Assembly (NCBI RefSeq): GCF_000292245.2
Contig: NZ_ALPT02000009.1
Location: 1-64,000, forward strand
Length of the DNA: 64,000 nucleotides
Source of the DNA: Alkalihalobacillus alcalophilus ATCC 27647 = CGMCC 1.3604
Lineage (GTDB): Bacteria > Bacillota > Bacilli > Bacillales > Bacillaceae_D
Direction of reading: 5' to 3'
Shown here: positions 54,366 through 63,875 of the stretch, piece after piece
How the letters are laid out: each line of letters opens with the position of its first letter
Numbering within the stretch: the first letter of the stretch is position 1
Program-made: the position numbers and the translations under genes
The notes under the pieces: model-generated
The model's database searches: none
Told to the model about the DNA's origin: nothing
The model's input: the letters and a program-made list of their open reading frames with translations, nothing else

Positions 54366-55253
54366 GTCACTAGAGAAACTAATATGAATATATTGATGAA
54401 CTGCATCTAACTCATATTCAATCAGCTCACCATTAATATAAACCTCAACATTGTTTGAAGCTCCAATATTAATTTCAATTTCATTCTCTTCACTTAAATC
54501 AAACTCTAGTTCTACATCCTCATTAGATGTATTTGGTTGACCACTATGTAAAATAGTTCTAGAGTCATCCTTAATATCATAGTAAGAAGAGCTACCACTA
54601 AAATGAAGTTCAACCATTAATTCATCTGTACCTGTAAGCTCATAATAAGCTCTGGTTCCTTGTGTTTCTGTTAAGGTAAGTACTGATTGAGATTCCTCTA
54701 CGGCTTCTTCTTCCTCAGTACCTTCTGAATCACCTTCATTATTGTCTTCTGTTTCATTGTCTGCTGCATCTTCTTTATCATCTAGAAAGTCTTCGGCAAA
54801 CTCACTTTCTCCTAAATTATCCTCAGGAGGAATAGGCTCACTGCTAGTCCGATCCAATGACTGCATGACAAGCCATACGAGGGCAGCAATTACGACAATC
54901 GTCAGCAACCCAGCAACGAGTGGAATAAGCGGACTTTTTTTACCGGGTCGACTCGGTTTTACGGACGATTTTGATGAACGCTCGCGACGAGAAGGCAAAT
55001 TAGTGACCTCTTTTTGTGGATTCGGTAACTCATTTTTATATTGATCAAATAATTCCTCGGGATCGATTCCAACTGACTCGGCATATGTTTTAACAAACGC
55101 CCTTGCATAAAAAAGACCTGGGAGCGTTTCAAAACGACCTTCTTCAATCGCAACTAAATAGCGTTTTTGAATTTTTGTTGTCGCTTGTAAATCTTCTAAT
55201 GTAATTCCTTTTTCTTCACGAACTGTTTTTAAATGTTGACCAAGCTCTGACAT
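54360..55253 (-). CDS. ymfM: RodZ/YmfM family cell-shape protein
   Basis: 297 aa. N-terminal Xre-type helix-turn-helix (residues 1-70: LGQHLKTVREEKGITLEDLQ, GLFYARAFVKTYAESVGIDP), a basic linker (SRRERSSKSSVKPSRPGKK), one membrane helix (LIPLVAGLLTIVVIAALVWL), an acidic linker (about 140-180) and an extracellular DUF4115-like domain. RodZ links MreB to the wall machinery. Acidic external segments are common in alkaliphiles. Confidence 0.9.
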   Translation of the reverse strand: MSELGQHLKTVREEKGITLEDLQATTKIQKRYLVAIEEGRFETLPGLFYARAFVKTYAESVGIDPEELFDQYKNELPNPQKEVTNLPSRRERSSKSSVKPSRPGKKSPLIPLVAGLLTIVVIAALVWLVMQSLDRTSSEPIPPEDNLGESEFAEDFLDDKEDAADNETEDNNEGDSEGTEEEEAVEESQSVLTLTETQGTRAYYELTGTDELMVELHFSGSSSYYDIKDDSRTILHSGQPNTSNEDVELEFDLSEENEIEINIGASNNVEVYINGELIEYELDAVHQYIHISFSSDE

Positions 55254-55273
55254 ACTAACACCTACCTACTACT

Positions 55274-56047
55274 TTAACTTATATCAAAAGACGAAAACCC
55301 TGATTCAACTGAGTCATATGTAATTTCCTCTGAGTCATCATTCCTTAATTCGATAATACAATCAAAATCCTCTAATTCATATTCAGTTTCGCGCACAAAA
55401 ATATCTGGATGCTCAACGACCTTTACCGCAGGCAATTGCATAATGTCTCTCACAAGCTGACGATGCTTTTCTGTTGCTCTCATCGTTGAAACAATCCCAT
55501 CAATAATAAAAATATGGTCGCTCCCTTGTTCATCATCATTTAAATGAGTTCGAACAGTTTGTCTCAGTAATGTTGAGGAAATAAACGACCAGCGTTTATT
55601 AGCACAAACACTTGAGGCAACGATCGACTCGGTTTTTCCTACACGAGGCATTCCACGAACACCTACGAGGAAATGACCATCTCTTTTATATAATTCGGCC
55701 ATAAAATCAACTAATAACCCTAATTCTGAACGAATAAAGCGAAATATCTTTCTGTCATCTGCGTCACGTTGAATGTATTTGCCATGCCTAATCGCTAATC
55801 GATCACGTAATCTCGGTTCACGAAACTTCGTAACCGAAATGCTATCGATCGTTTTTAAAATGGCAAGAAATCGTTTGATTTGGTCATCGTCTGAGCTTTT
55901 TATTAGCATTCCCCGATTTTTATCATCAACCCCATTTATGGTGACAATATTAAGTGAAAGCATTCCGAGTAAGGAAGAAATGTCACCAAGTAAGCCTGGA
56001 CGATTTTTTACGATTTGATATTCTAAATACCATTCTTTTAACGTCAT
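55274..56047 (-). CDS. ymfK: YmfK family protein (DUF3388, ACT-like N-terminus)
   Basis: 257 aa. The first 75 residues look ACT-like (LEYQIVKNRPGLLGDISSLL), followed by a conserved domain with a P-loop-like GMPRVGKTES and IFIIDGIVSTMRATEKHRQL. Conserved in Bacillus between ymfJ and ymfM; function not established. ATG 56047 with AGAAAGGTG chosen over GTG 56068. Confidence 0.87.
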   Translation of the reverse strand: MTLKEWYLEYQIVKNRPGLLGDISSLLGMLSLNIVTINGVDDKNRGMLIKSSDDDQIKRFLAILKTIDSISVTKFREPRLRDRLAIRHGKYIQRDADDRKIFRFIRSELGLLVDFMAELYKRDGHFLVGVRGMPRVGKTESIVASSVCANKRWSFISSTLLRQTVRTHLNDDEQGSDHIFIIDGIVSTMRATEKHRQLVRDIMQLPAVKVVEHPDIFVRETEYELEDFDCIIELRNDDSEEITYDSVESGFSSFDIS

Positions 56048-56346
56048 ACAAAACACCTTTCTTATCACTAAACACTAGTAACGAGCACTATGTGGATGAT
56101 TGTCAATATTAGGCGAACTTAATCTTACTTGTTTATCATAATTGATCTTTCTCATAATTGAAAGGTGTTTATCGGATCATTTTCATAAAAAAGACATTCA
56201 TCATATTGATTCGATAGATTCCATACATTTTCATAGTTTTTTACATATTTTTTTTGAGAAGCTTTAAGAAAACATGGCTGTATACTTCCGGGTCACTAAA
56301 AATAGGCTACTCGTTAAAATAGGGGTTCATAAATTAGTTGTACTCC
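56048..56346. other. Gap between ymfJ and ymfK, left part
   Basis: AT-rich and without gene; it ends at the dispersed hairpin element. 56458-56591, on the other side, also lacks any feature I recognise. Confidence 0.4.
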
Positions 56347-56457
56347 GCCAGCTCCATACCCTACGCGTTCCGCGGGTGAACCGGGAGCCTCCTCGCTCCG
56401 CTGTGGGGTCTCCCGTGTTTCACTTTTCCCGCAGGAGTCTCCGGGTATTGCGCTGGC
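56347..56457. repeat. Dispersed GC-rich hairpin element, copy 3
   Basis: Outer stem GCCAGC/GCTGGC and ATACCC/GGGTAT, separated by 3-nt internal loops; inner stem GGGAG/CTCCC; loop GAGCCTCCTC…GGGTCTC and the segment CCCGC-AGGAGTCTCC. It shares the layout and loops of the elements at 25309 and 39519, but not the stem sequences or the surrounding inverted-repeat ends. Confidence 0.8.
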
Positions 56458-56591
56458 TCCGTTTTGGATCATCAAAAAACGTTTGATGCTATGATTGACA
56501 CTCTAATAAATAATCTGATTTCCTAGGGGGCTTTCTCGCCACAGTTAAACTTGAGACTTCTTCAACAACCTTGTATACCTCCGGGATGTGA

Positions 56592-56623
56592 AACAAAAGG
56601 ACTTCGCTTTTGCGAAGTCCTTC
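56592..56623 (-). terminator. ymfJ terminator
   Basis: AAGGACTTCGC-TTTT-GCGAAGTCCTT, a perfect 11-bp stem, followed on the minus strand by TTTGTTT, just after the ymfJ stop. Confidence 0.85.
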
Positions 56624-56628
56624 GTTTA

Positions 56629-56880
56629 TTAATGATCGTGTTGCACGAGTTTAACCATCATATTCGCAATGGCATGCTGCTCACTTTCATCTGCCACTTT
56701 CCACAATTCAGCTAACACTCGCTCTTGTTCGTTTTTCGGTTCAACTTGCGCCGCCAAATACTCACCAACTTGATAAGCAACATCACTGATAACATTATGG
56801 TTCATTCCTTCGCTCTCAGCTTGATGAAGACGCTCACCTAGGAAGTCTTTCCACTGATCCCAATTATCGAGTACAGACAT
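56629..56880 (-). CDS. ymfJ: YmfJ family protein (DUF3243)
   Basis: 83 aa, helical: VLDNWDQWKDFLGERLHQAE … YQVGEYLAAQVEPKNEQERV. Matches the small DUF3243 proteins found next to ymfI in Bacillus. No known activity. Own terminator. Confidence 0.9.
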   Translation of the reverse strand: MSVLDNWDQWKDFLGERLHQAESEGMNHNVISDVAYQVGEYLAAQVEPKNEQERVLAELWKVADESEQHAIANMMVKLVQHDH

Positions 56881-56959
56881 GTAAACCCCTCCTTCAAAAA
56901 TGTAATGCTTCGATTTATATCATTCCTCGATTCCGCCCATAATATGCATAGAATTTTTT

Positions 56960-57691
56960 TTAACAATACCAAGCACCGTTTACAGAAATAATTTGACCAT
57001 TCATATAGGAGGTTTTTTTGGATAGTAAAAAAGAAACGAGCTCAGCCACCTCTTCTGGTTGTCCCAATCGACCTGCTGGGATCTCCTCAATTAAAGCTTT
57101 TTTTTCTTCATCCTCATAACGGTCAAGCATTTCGGTGGCAATCGCTCCCGGTGCAATCGCATTAACTTGAATATTACTCAGAGCCACCTCTTTCGCTAAT
57201 GCTTTAACAAAACTATTAACTCCTCCTTTAGCAGCAGAATAAATCACTTCACAGGAGGCTCCAGTTAATCCCCAAATTGAAGAAATAAAGACAATTTGTC
57301 CTGACCGTTCTCGAATCATTGCAGGTAAAAGAGTGCGAGTTATTTTTATTGGGTTATGTAAATGAATATTCATGATTTTTGTTAACTCATCATCGCTCGT
57401 ATCTGAAAATAGCTGAATGGAATCAATTCCAGCATTATGAATGACGGCATCGACTTGACCGGTTATTTGACGCAATAGCTCACTTGCCCCATTATGCTCG
57501 CATAAATTTGCTTTCACTAAGACAACCTCTGCCCCTAATGCCTCACATTGCTCTTTTAACAAATGAATCGCTTTTTCATTACGATAATAATGCAAAAAGA
57601 GGGTACGCCTAGGAGTGGCAAGCGATTTTGCAATCGCTTGACCAATCCCTCCAGACGCCCCTGTTAAAAGCACTTGTTCTTTTTTACTCAT
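56960..57691 (-). CDS. ymfI: YmfI, EF-P 5-aminopentanone reductase (SDR family)
   Basis: 243 aa short-chain dehydrogenase: NADP motif LLTGASGGIGQAIAKSL, NAG in VIHNAGIDS, Ser in FISSIWGL and catalytic Tyr-Lys in VIYSAAKGGVNSF. In B. subtilis YmfI completes the 5-aminopentanol modification of elongation factor P. Overlaps ymfH by 8 bp. Confidence 0.93.
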   Translation of the reverse strand: MSKKEQVLLTGASGGIGQAIAKSLATPRRTLFLHYYRNEKAIHLLKEQCEALGAEVVLVKANLCEHNGASELLRQITGQVDAVIHNAGIDSIQLFSDTSDDELTKIMNIHLHNPIKITRTLLPAMIRERSGQIVFISSIWGLTGASCEVIYSAAKGGVNSFVKALAKEVALSNIQVNAIAPGAIATEMLDRYEDEEKKALIEEIPAGRLGQPEEVAELVSFLLSKKTSYMNGQIISVNGAWYC

Positions 57692-58979
57692 GATAACCCT
57701 CTGCCTTCACTTGACAGATTGTATAACAATCAAAATCAAAATGGTCCTTCATAATCGTCTCTAAATCCGCTTTATCTAAGCTTTCAAGTACGGGGACGAT
57801 GTCAAACAAATTCATCTCATTAAATTCATAACGAGTAAACTGATTGGCAATATATTCAGGTGAATTTAACGAACGTAAAAAGGAGCCTATTTTTTTCTTA
57901 ATCGCTCGTTTCACCACTTCTTCAGATAGTTGTTTTTCTTTAAATTGAGTAATTTGTTCTTCTAATTTCGCCGCTAATTTATCAGGGTGTTTTGTATCTC
58001 CCCCGATAATCGTAAAACCGAACCCTTTTTCGGCTGAATAATCAAAAGAGAACGTATCATCAATTAAACCTTGTTCATAAAGCTCTTGATAGTTATTTGA
58101 GCTTTGACCAAACATTAAATCGAGTAAAATATTAAGGGACAACTCATGCTTTAACAATTCATTCCCTTGTTTATTCGGATTTTTATCCTTAAAACCAACT
58201 AATAGCTTTGGTGTTTGTACAGGCATCGTAATGACATTCTTTTTCTTAGCCACACCAGATCCCTCGGTTGGATAAAACCGCTCTATTTGTTCTGGTTCGG
58301 CAAATGTTTTTTTCGCTTGATTATCCTTTACTTGTTTGATAATCGCCTCTGGCTTAACAGGTCCGACTACAAAAAGCAACATATTATTCGGATGATAAAA
58401 CGTATGGTAGCACGTATATAGCATTTCCTTCGTTATTTTGCCAATCGATTCAGCAGTCCCAGCAATATCAATTTTTACAGGATGATCTTCATACATATTT
58501 TCAATAACACCAAAATAGGCACGCCAATCAGGATTATCATCATACATCGTAATTTCCTGCTCGATAATTCCTTTTTCTTTCTCAACACTTTGATCGGTAA
58601 AATAAGGATGTTGGACAAAATCAACTAATGTTTCAAGATTTTTCTCAATATTAGATGTACTAGAAAATAAATAAGCAGTCCTCGTAAAGCTCGTAAATGC
58701 GTTCGCTGAAGCTCCCTGTTTACTAAAATCTTGGAATACATCGCCATTTTCATCTTCGAACATTTTATGCTCAAGGAAGTGGGCGATGCCATCAGGAACA
58801 CGAATCGCTTCTTGCTCATTTAACGGCTTAAATTCATTATCAATCGAACCATATTTGGTTGTAAATGTCGCAAATGTTTTATTGATTCCTTCTTTTGGCA
58901 GGACATAAACATCTAATCCATTACTTAACTGTTCATAATAAAGCGTCTCATTTAATTGTGAAAACGTAATTGGTTTCAT
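57684..58979 (-). CDS. ymfH: YmfH, M16 family zinc protease
   Basis: 431 aa. The inverted zinc motif HxxEH is present in IAHFLEHKMFED (about residue 67), with the downstream Glu in EQEITMYDDNP. Pairs with YmfF, as M16 enzymes of this type work as an active/inactive subunit couple. Natural substrate unknown. Starts 4 bp after ymfF. Confidence 0.93.
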   Translation of the reverse strand: MKPITFSQLNETLYYEQLSNGLDVYVLPKEGINKTFATFTTKYGSIDNEFKPLNEQEAIRVPDGIAHFLEHKMFEDENGDVFQDFSKQGASANAFTSFTRTAYLFSSTSNIEKNLETLVDFVQHPYFTDQSVEKEKGIIEQEITMYDDNPDWRAYFGVIENMYEDHPVKIDIAGTAESIGKITKEMLYTCYHTFYHPNNMLLFVVGPVKPEAIIKQVKDNQAKKTFAEPEQIERFYPTEGSGVAKKKNVITMPVQTPKLLVGFKDKNPNKQGNELLKHELSLNILLDLMFGQSSNNYQELYEQGLIDDTFSFDYSAEKGFGFTIIGGDTKHPDKLAAKLEEQITQFKEKQLSEEVVKRAIKKKIGSFLRSLNSPEYIANQFTRYEFNEMNLFDIVPVLESLDKADLETIMKDHFDFDCYTICQVKAEGYHE

Positions 58980-58982
58980 CGC

Positions 58983-60260
58983 TTATACCCCCTTACCTTT
59001 TAAGAAGTAAATCGTATCGAGTTCAATTTTTTGTGCCGCTTGCACGATTTCGTCCTTTGTCACATTTTGAATTTGTTCAATCCACTGTTCGATCGTACGT
59101 TGATGACCACTCACTACTTGATGATAAGCTAACTCCACAAAGCCTCTAGCGACATCAACTGATTCAAGAAGTTGATTAATGAGCATCGCTTTTGTTTGTT
59201 CAATCTCCGCTTCGGTAAAGTCGCCCTTTTTCATAGCATCCATTTGCTCTTTAATGATTTCCACTGCACGGTCATATTTGCCAAATTCAATCCCTGACAT
59301 GACCATAATCAATCCTTTATGGCTTTCAAACCGAGAAGCAGCATAATAAGCAAGGCTTTCTTTTTCACGAACATTTATAAATAACTTCGAATGAGAAAAC
59401 CCGCCGAACAAACCGTTACATACTTGCATTGCAACATAATCGGGATCAGCAAAAGTCGTATTCGCACGGAAACCAATATGGAGCTTGCCTTGTTTGACAT
59501 CCTGCTCATCAAATACTTTCTTTTCTTTAATCTCGTTTGGTTCAGAGCTCGGAAGTTCTTTTACATTGTTAGCTAATTGAATACCAGAGAACGTTTCGGT
59601 TAATGTTTCTTTTAATTCAGTCTCGTGAAAATCACCGACAACATATAAATCAAAACGATTAGTCTCAAGTATGTTTTGATAATACGTATATAGCTCACTA
59701 GCTGTTATCGCTTGCACTTGTTCCTTTGTCCCAAACGATGTTAAGGCATAACGTTCCCCTTTAAACATTTCTTCCGTAATCCGGACATTCGCATAACGCA
59801 TTTTATCGTCAAACACAGATTCAATTCGTTGAACAAGAGAACGCTTTTCACTTTCAACTATTTCTTTTTTAAAAGCCTCCCCATCCACAAGTGGCTCAAA
59901 AATGATTTCCTTTAATAATTCAATCCCTTCTTTGAGAAGTGATGTTTTTTCACTTAAAAACTTTTCATTGGCCACATCCAATCTAAAGGAAATGACATGA
60001 TCTTCCCCTTTTTTCTGAACATCGGTTGCGAGCATCGCCCCATATAAATCATCTAATCGTTGACGAAACTTCGCTCGTTCAGATGTTTTAGCTGTAGCAC
60101 TTTGAAGCACATGTGGCAGTAAAGCTCGATAAGCGACCGTCTCTTCTTCTAAAGGTGCTTTTAACATCATCACAAAGCTATACGTTTTAAATTTAGCTGT
60201 TTTTACAAGATGGGCATTAATCGAATCTAATGAGTGTACGGTTTCATTGAGTTCTTTCAT
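58983..60260 (-). CDS. ymfF: YmfF, M16-like subunit without zinc motif
   Basis: 425 aa M16-fold protein (MLKAPLEEETVAYRALLPHV, GGFSHSKLFINVREKESLAY). The HxxEH is replaced (LLPHVLQSAT), so it should be the non-catalytic partner of YmfH. The substrate-side RxxxxY motif (NVREKESLAYYA) is kept. Related to AlbF/PqqL-type subunits. Confidence 0.92.
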   Translation of the reverse strand: MKELNETVHSLDSINAHLVKTAKFKTYSFVMMLKAPLEEETVAYRALLPHVLQSATAKTSERAKFRQRLDDLYGAMLATDVQKKGEDHVISFRLDVANEKFLSEKTSLLKEGIELLKEIIFEPLVDGEAFKKEIVESEKRSLVQRIESVFDDKMRYANVRITEEMFKGERYALTSFGTKEQVQAITASELYTYYQNILETNRFDLYVVGDFHETELKETLTETFSGIQLANNVKELPSSEPNEIKEKKVFDEQDVKQGKLHIGFRANTTFADPDYVAMQVCNGLFGGFSHSKLFINVREKESLAYYAASRFESHKGLIMVMSGIEFGKYDRAVEIIKEQMDAMKKGDFTEAEIEQTKAMLINQLLESVDVARGFVELAYHQVVSGHQRTIEQWIEQIQNVTKDEIVQAAQKIELDTIYFLKGKGV

Positions 60261-60297
60261 CTAGTCTAAAACTCCTTTTTTGATCATTTTGATTAGG

Positions 60298-61032
60298 TTA
60301 TGCTTTAATCCGTTTTCTTAACACGTGGAACTTAAATTTATCGGCTCTAAAATAATTTAATGAATAAAGAAGTGGTTCATCCTGCTCGTTATAATGGATT
60401 TGTTTAAGCAATAATAGCGATGTCTCCGGATCACATTCAAGAATCTCAGATACTTTTTCATGATAACCAAGCGGCTCAATATAGGTGACTGCATAAGATA
60501 TTCCTTGTCCAGATTCATCCAAAAAAGAAAAAAAGGACTTAATTTCATGAATTGAAAAGTCTTGTACTAATTCATGTGGGATTTTATCCAAACAATAAAC
60601 AATTGGGACTTGATTTGCTGTTCGAACCCGTTCGATTTCAAGAATTTTATCCGTTTCAATTGGATTGAACCTTTTTTTATCCTCTTCAGTCGCTTCTTTA
60701 ATCGCTGATGAAAGAAAGATCGTACCCGGCTCCATATCGGCTTGGGCAATCATTTCCGTTACACTATGAAGCTCCTCTATCCCTGCCGAAAATAGTGGCT
60801 TTGTATGAACAAAAGTACCCACCCCATGACGACGGATGACGACCCCTTCCTCTTCCAATAACCTTAAAGCTTCTCTAAGAGTTGCTCGACTAATCCCTAA
60901 TTGTTTAGACAAATCAAACTCGGACGGCAGCTTTTGTCCTTCTTGATACACTTTATTTTCAATATCCTGTTTTATTCGATCAATCACTTGTAAATATAAT
61001 GGTCGCTGATCCGCTTTTATCACATGTTCCAC
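60298..61032 (-). CDS. ymfC: GntR-family regulator YmfC
   Basis: 244 aa. GntR winged helix (PLYLQVIDRIKQDIENKVYQ, SEFDLSKQLGISRATLREAL) and a UTRA effector domain (FLSSAIKEATEEDKKRFNPI … LKQIHYNEQDEPLLYSLNYF). Effector unknown. Lies between spoIIIE and ymfF, as in B. subtilis; may regulate the ymf genes after it. Confidence 0.92.
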   Translation of the reverse strand: MEHVIKADQRPLYLQVIDRIKQDIENKVYQEGQKLPSEFDLSKQLGISRATLREALRLLEEEGVVIRRHGVGTFVHTKPLFSAGIEELHSVTEMIAQADMEPGTIFLSSAIKEATEEDKKRFNPIETDKILEIERVRTANQVPIVYCLDKIPHELVQDFSIHEIKSFFSFLDESGQGISYAVTYIEPLGYHEKVSEILECDPETSLLLLKQIHYNEQDEPLLYSLNYFRADKFKFHVLRKRIKA

Positions 61033-61167
61033 TCCTTCAACTTTCTACTTCTCTCCATGAGGCCAAAAGAGATAACCGAACTCGATGCTCACTTTCTGTT
61101 ATAGAGCTTCCTCCGCTCAGATTTTGCATCGTTCGCATTCTCGGTTAAACACTTTTGTTTTATCTTT

Positions 61168-63531
61168 TTACGAAGATTGTTCTTCATCATTTTTTTTAGC
61201 CACTAAAACCTCTCGTGGTTTACTGCCCTCATAAGGACCAACTACGCCTCGTTCTTCCATTTGATCAATGATACGAGCTGCTCTCGCATAACCAACCCGA
61301 AAACGACGCTGAATCATCGACACGGAAGCTGTATTCATCTCTGTCACTAATTCAACTGCATCTTCATACAAATCATCTGTCTCTTCGTGATTCGTTGTCT
61401 GCACCTCTTCTGATGGGGTCATTTCTTCTATGTATTGTGCTTTTTGTTGCGAAATAACGTAAGAGACGACGCCTTCAACCTCATCATCTGATAAAAATGC
61501 TCCTTGTACGCGCGTTGGTTTTGTTGCACCAACCGGTAAATAAAGCATATCGCCACGACCTAAAAGTTTTTCGGCTCCCGCTGAATCAATAATCGTTCGC
61601 GAATCGACTTGAGAAGAAACACCAAAAGCAATTCGAGAAGGAATATTCGCCTTAATAACCCCAGTTATGACGTCAACAGAAGGTCTTTGTGTCGCAATGA
61701 TCATATGAATGCCTGACGCTCTCGCCATTTGGGCAAGCCTCGCAATTGAATCCTCCACATCGCCACTTGCGACCATCATTAAATCAGCTAACTCATCAAC
61801 AATGACGACAATATATGGAAGGAACGGCTGTTTCGCCTGTTGTCCTTCATTCGCACGTCTTATATATTCATTATACCCTTCAATATTTCTTGTACCCGAA
61901 TTTGAAAATAAATCATAACGGCGTTCCATTTCGGCCACAACCTTTTTTAAAGCTTGTGACGCTTTTTTCGGTTCAGTCACAACAGGGGTCAATAAATGAG
62001 GAATTCCATTGTACATATTTAACTCAACCATTTTAGGATCAATCATCATCAATTTCACTTCATGAGGTTTCGCTTTTAATAAAATACTCGTAATAATCCC
62101 ATTAATACAAACACTTTTCCCACTTCCCGTTGCACCTGCTACAAGAAGGTGAGGCATTTTATTTAATGGAGCTAATACTGGTTCACCTGAAATATCACGA
62201 CCTAAAGCAACAGATAATACATTCGTATCCTCTTTTGACTTATCAGAGTCTAGAACCTCTCTTAACGTTACAATGGCCACCTCTTGATTTGGCACCTCGA
62301 TCCCAATCGCAGACTTCCCAGGAATGGGTGCCTCAATCCGAATATCTTTTGCCGCCAATGCTAGCGCTAAGTCATCAACAAGATTAACAATTTTACTTAC
62401 CTTCACACCTACACTTGGATTCACTTCATATTTAGTTACAGAAGGCCCTAAATGCACTTTCATTATTTTCGCTTTGACACCAAAACTCTCCAGTGTCTGT
62501 TCAAGTTTTCTCGCATTAGACGTTAAACGCTGGCGATCACTACTTTGATTCGCTAATGTTGGTGATTGTAATAAATCAAAGGAAGGTAGTTGATAATCTA
62601 TATTTTCCTCAATCGCTGTTGTCATGAGTGCCACCTCAGGCTGCTCCTCTGTTTCGTGATGCTCTGACTCCTCATGCTTGTCCTGATTTTTCTCAGCTTG
62701 TTTCGTTTTTAATTCAGCTTGCTCTTTTGCTTCAACCGATTTAGAATAGGCTCTTTCTGCAAAGTCCACAATTTCAGGCTCTGGTGATTCATCTAGTTCT
62801 GATGTCTGTTTTAACTCATCCTTCATTTTAGCTTTTTTATCTGCTTTTTTCTTACGTTGATTTTCACGTTCTTCAGCAAGCTTTTCCTTCGTTTGTTCCT
62901 TCCATAGTTTTCCGTCCCTAATAAAGTTATTAAAGCTATCTGTTAAATACACATAACTCTTTCGGAAACCTGAAGCAGCAAACTCTGTAAACGATTTACC
63001 TGTAATTAAAATTAAACCAACAATAAACAAAATAAAACAGAGAAAATAAGAACCACTTTCCGCAAATAAAAAATGACTGACAGCAAAAACGATTGAACCG
63101 ATCATTCCCCCACCTAAATCTCCACTCGCAGGTGCTTCTCCCCTTATCTCCATTGAATAAAGTCGAAACGTATTGCGAATAACGGATTGATCAGTAAACC
63201 CTTCACGATAACCTAAATTTCGAAATAAACCAATATGACTGAATAATGCAAACGACGTCATCATAACATAAATACCGGCCATTCTTCTCGACCAAAATGT
63301 CGGCATTTCTCGTTTAAAAATCACATATAGTGCGAGGACCAGTAGCCCTGCCGCTAATAAAATAAACCATTCCCCTAAAAAAAAGCGGAATAAACTAACA
63401 AATGTTTCCCCAACCGATCCTAAGCGAGCTAGTGTAACAACGGCAATCACTAACAAACCTAAACCGATTAGCTCATACGTAAGCTGGGATTTCCATTGTG
63501 TTTTTTCTTTTTTTTCTTTTTGCCAAAGCAC
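61168..63531 (-). CDS. spoIIIE: DNA translocase SpoIIIE/FtsK
   Basis: 787 codons. Four membrane helices (about 20-180), a charged linker, and the FtsK motor: Walker A VAGATGSGKSVCINGIITS, Walker B PYIVVIVDELADLMMVAS, and a C-terminal gamma winged helix (SMIQRRFRVGYARAARIIDQ). Pumps the chromosome into the forespore. The frame starts at GTG 63531 (VLWQKEKKEK), but a TTG at 63526 begins A-K-R-K-K as in other SpoIIIE proteins and would be in frame if the eight-T run at 63508-63515 were seven. Start therefore uncertain. Confidence 0.95.
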   Translation of the reverse strand: MLWQKEKKEKTQWKSQLTYELIGLGLLVIAVVTLARLGSVGETFVSLFRFFLGEWFILLAAGLLVLALYVIFKREMPTFWSRRMAGIYVMMTSFALFSHIGLFRNLGYREGFTDQSVIRNTFRLYSMEIRGEAPASGDLGGGMIGSIVFAVSHFLFAESGSYFLCFILFIVGLILITGKSFTEFAASGFRKSYVYLTDSFNNFIRDGKLWKEQTKEKLAEERENQRKKKADKKAKMKDELKQTSELDESPEPEIVDFAERAYSKSVEAKEQAELKTKQAEKNQDKHEESEHHETEEQPEVALMTTAIEENIDYQLPSFDLLQSPTLANQSSDRQRLTSNARKLEQTLESFGVKAKIMKVHLGPSVTKYEVNPSVGVKVSKIVNLVDDLALALAAKDIRIEAPIPGKSAIGIEVPNQEVAIVTLREVLDSDKSKEDTNVLSVALGRDISGEPVLAPLNKMPHLLVAGATGSGKSVCINGIITSILLKAKPHEVKLMMIDPKMVELNMYNGIPHLLTPVVTEPKKASQALKKVVAEMERRYDLFSNSGTRNIEGYNEYIRRANEGQQAKQPFLPYIVVIVDELADLMMVASGDVEDSIARLAQMARASGIHMIIATQRPSVDVITGVIKANIPSRIAFGVSSQVDSRTIIDSAGAEKLLGRGDMLYLPVGATKPTRVQGAFLSDDEVEGVVSYVISQQKAQYIEEMTPSEEVQTTNHEETDDLYEDAVELVTEMNTASVSMIQRRFRVGYARAARIIDQMEERGVVGPYEGSKPREVLVAKKNDEEQSS

Positions 63532-63562
63532 TCACCCTTAATCATCTAAATGTTCCCAATAC

Positions 63563-63590
63563 TAAGAAGCAGCCAAAGACTGGCTGCTTT
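63563..63590 (-). terminator. Hairpin after ylzJ
   Basis: AAGCAGCCA (63567-63575) pairs with TGGCTGCTT (63581-63589). The T-tract is weak (CTTAGTATT), so it may attenuate and not end transcription into spoIIIE. Confidence 0.6.
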
Positions 63591-63656
63591 TACTAATCAT
63601 TCATTATTATATCATACCCGATGCTTTTTCATGAATAAATATCGAAGGGAATGAAA

Positions 63657-63875
63657 CTATTGTGGCATCGCCTGAATGACCGTTCCTGGAGTGTATTGCT
63701 CATTTAAATAAGCCATTGGATTTGAACAAACTAAGCGAATAACTTTGTAATCAGAGCCATTGATTTGTTGCACGACTAAATGGCCATCTTCAATCGGAAC
63801 CGTTACATAATTAGAATATATTTGTTCGTCTTCAGGGAAAACCATTTCGTTTGGCATCATCGTATATAAAATCAT
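63657..63875 (-). CDS. ylzJ: YlzJ-like small protein
   Basis: 72 aa: ILYTMMPNEMVFPEDEQIYS … GTVIQAMPQ. Matches the small YlzJ-like family found between tepA and spoIIIE in Bacillus. Function unknown. Its ATG overlaps the tepA stop (ATGA). Confidence 0.9.
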   Translation of the reverse strand: MILYTMMPNEMVFPEDEQIYSNYVTVPIEDGHLVVQQINGSDYKVIRLVCSNPMAYLNEQYTPGTVIQAMPQ

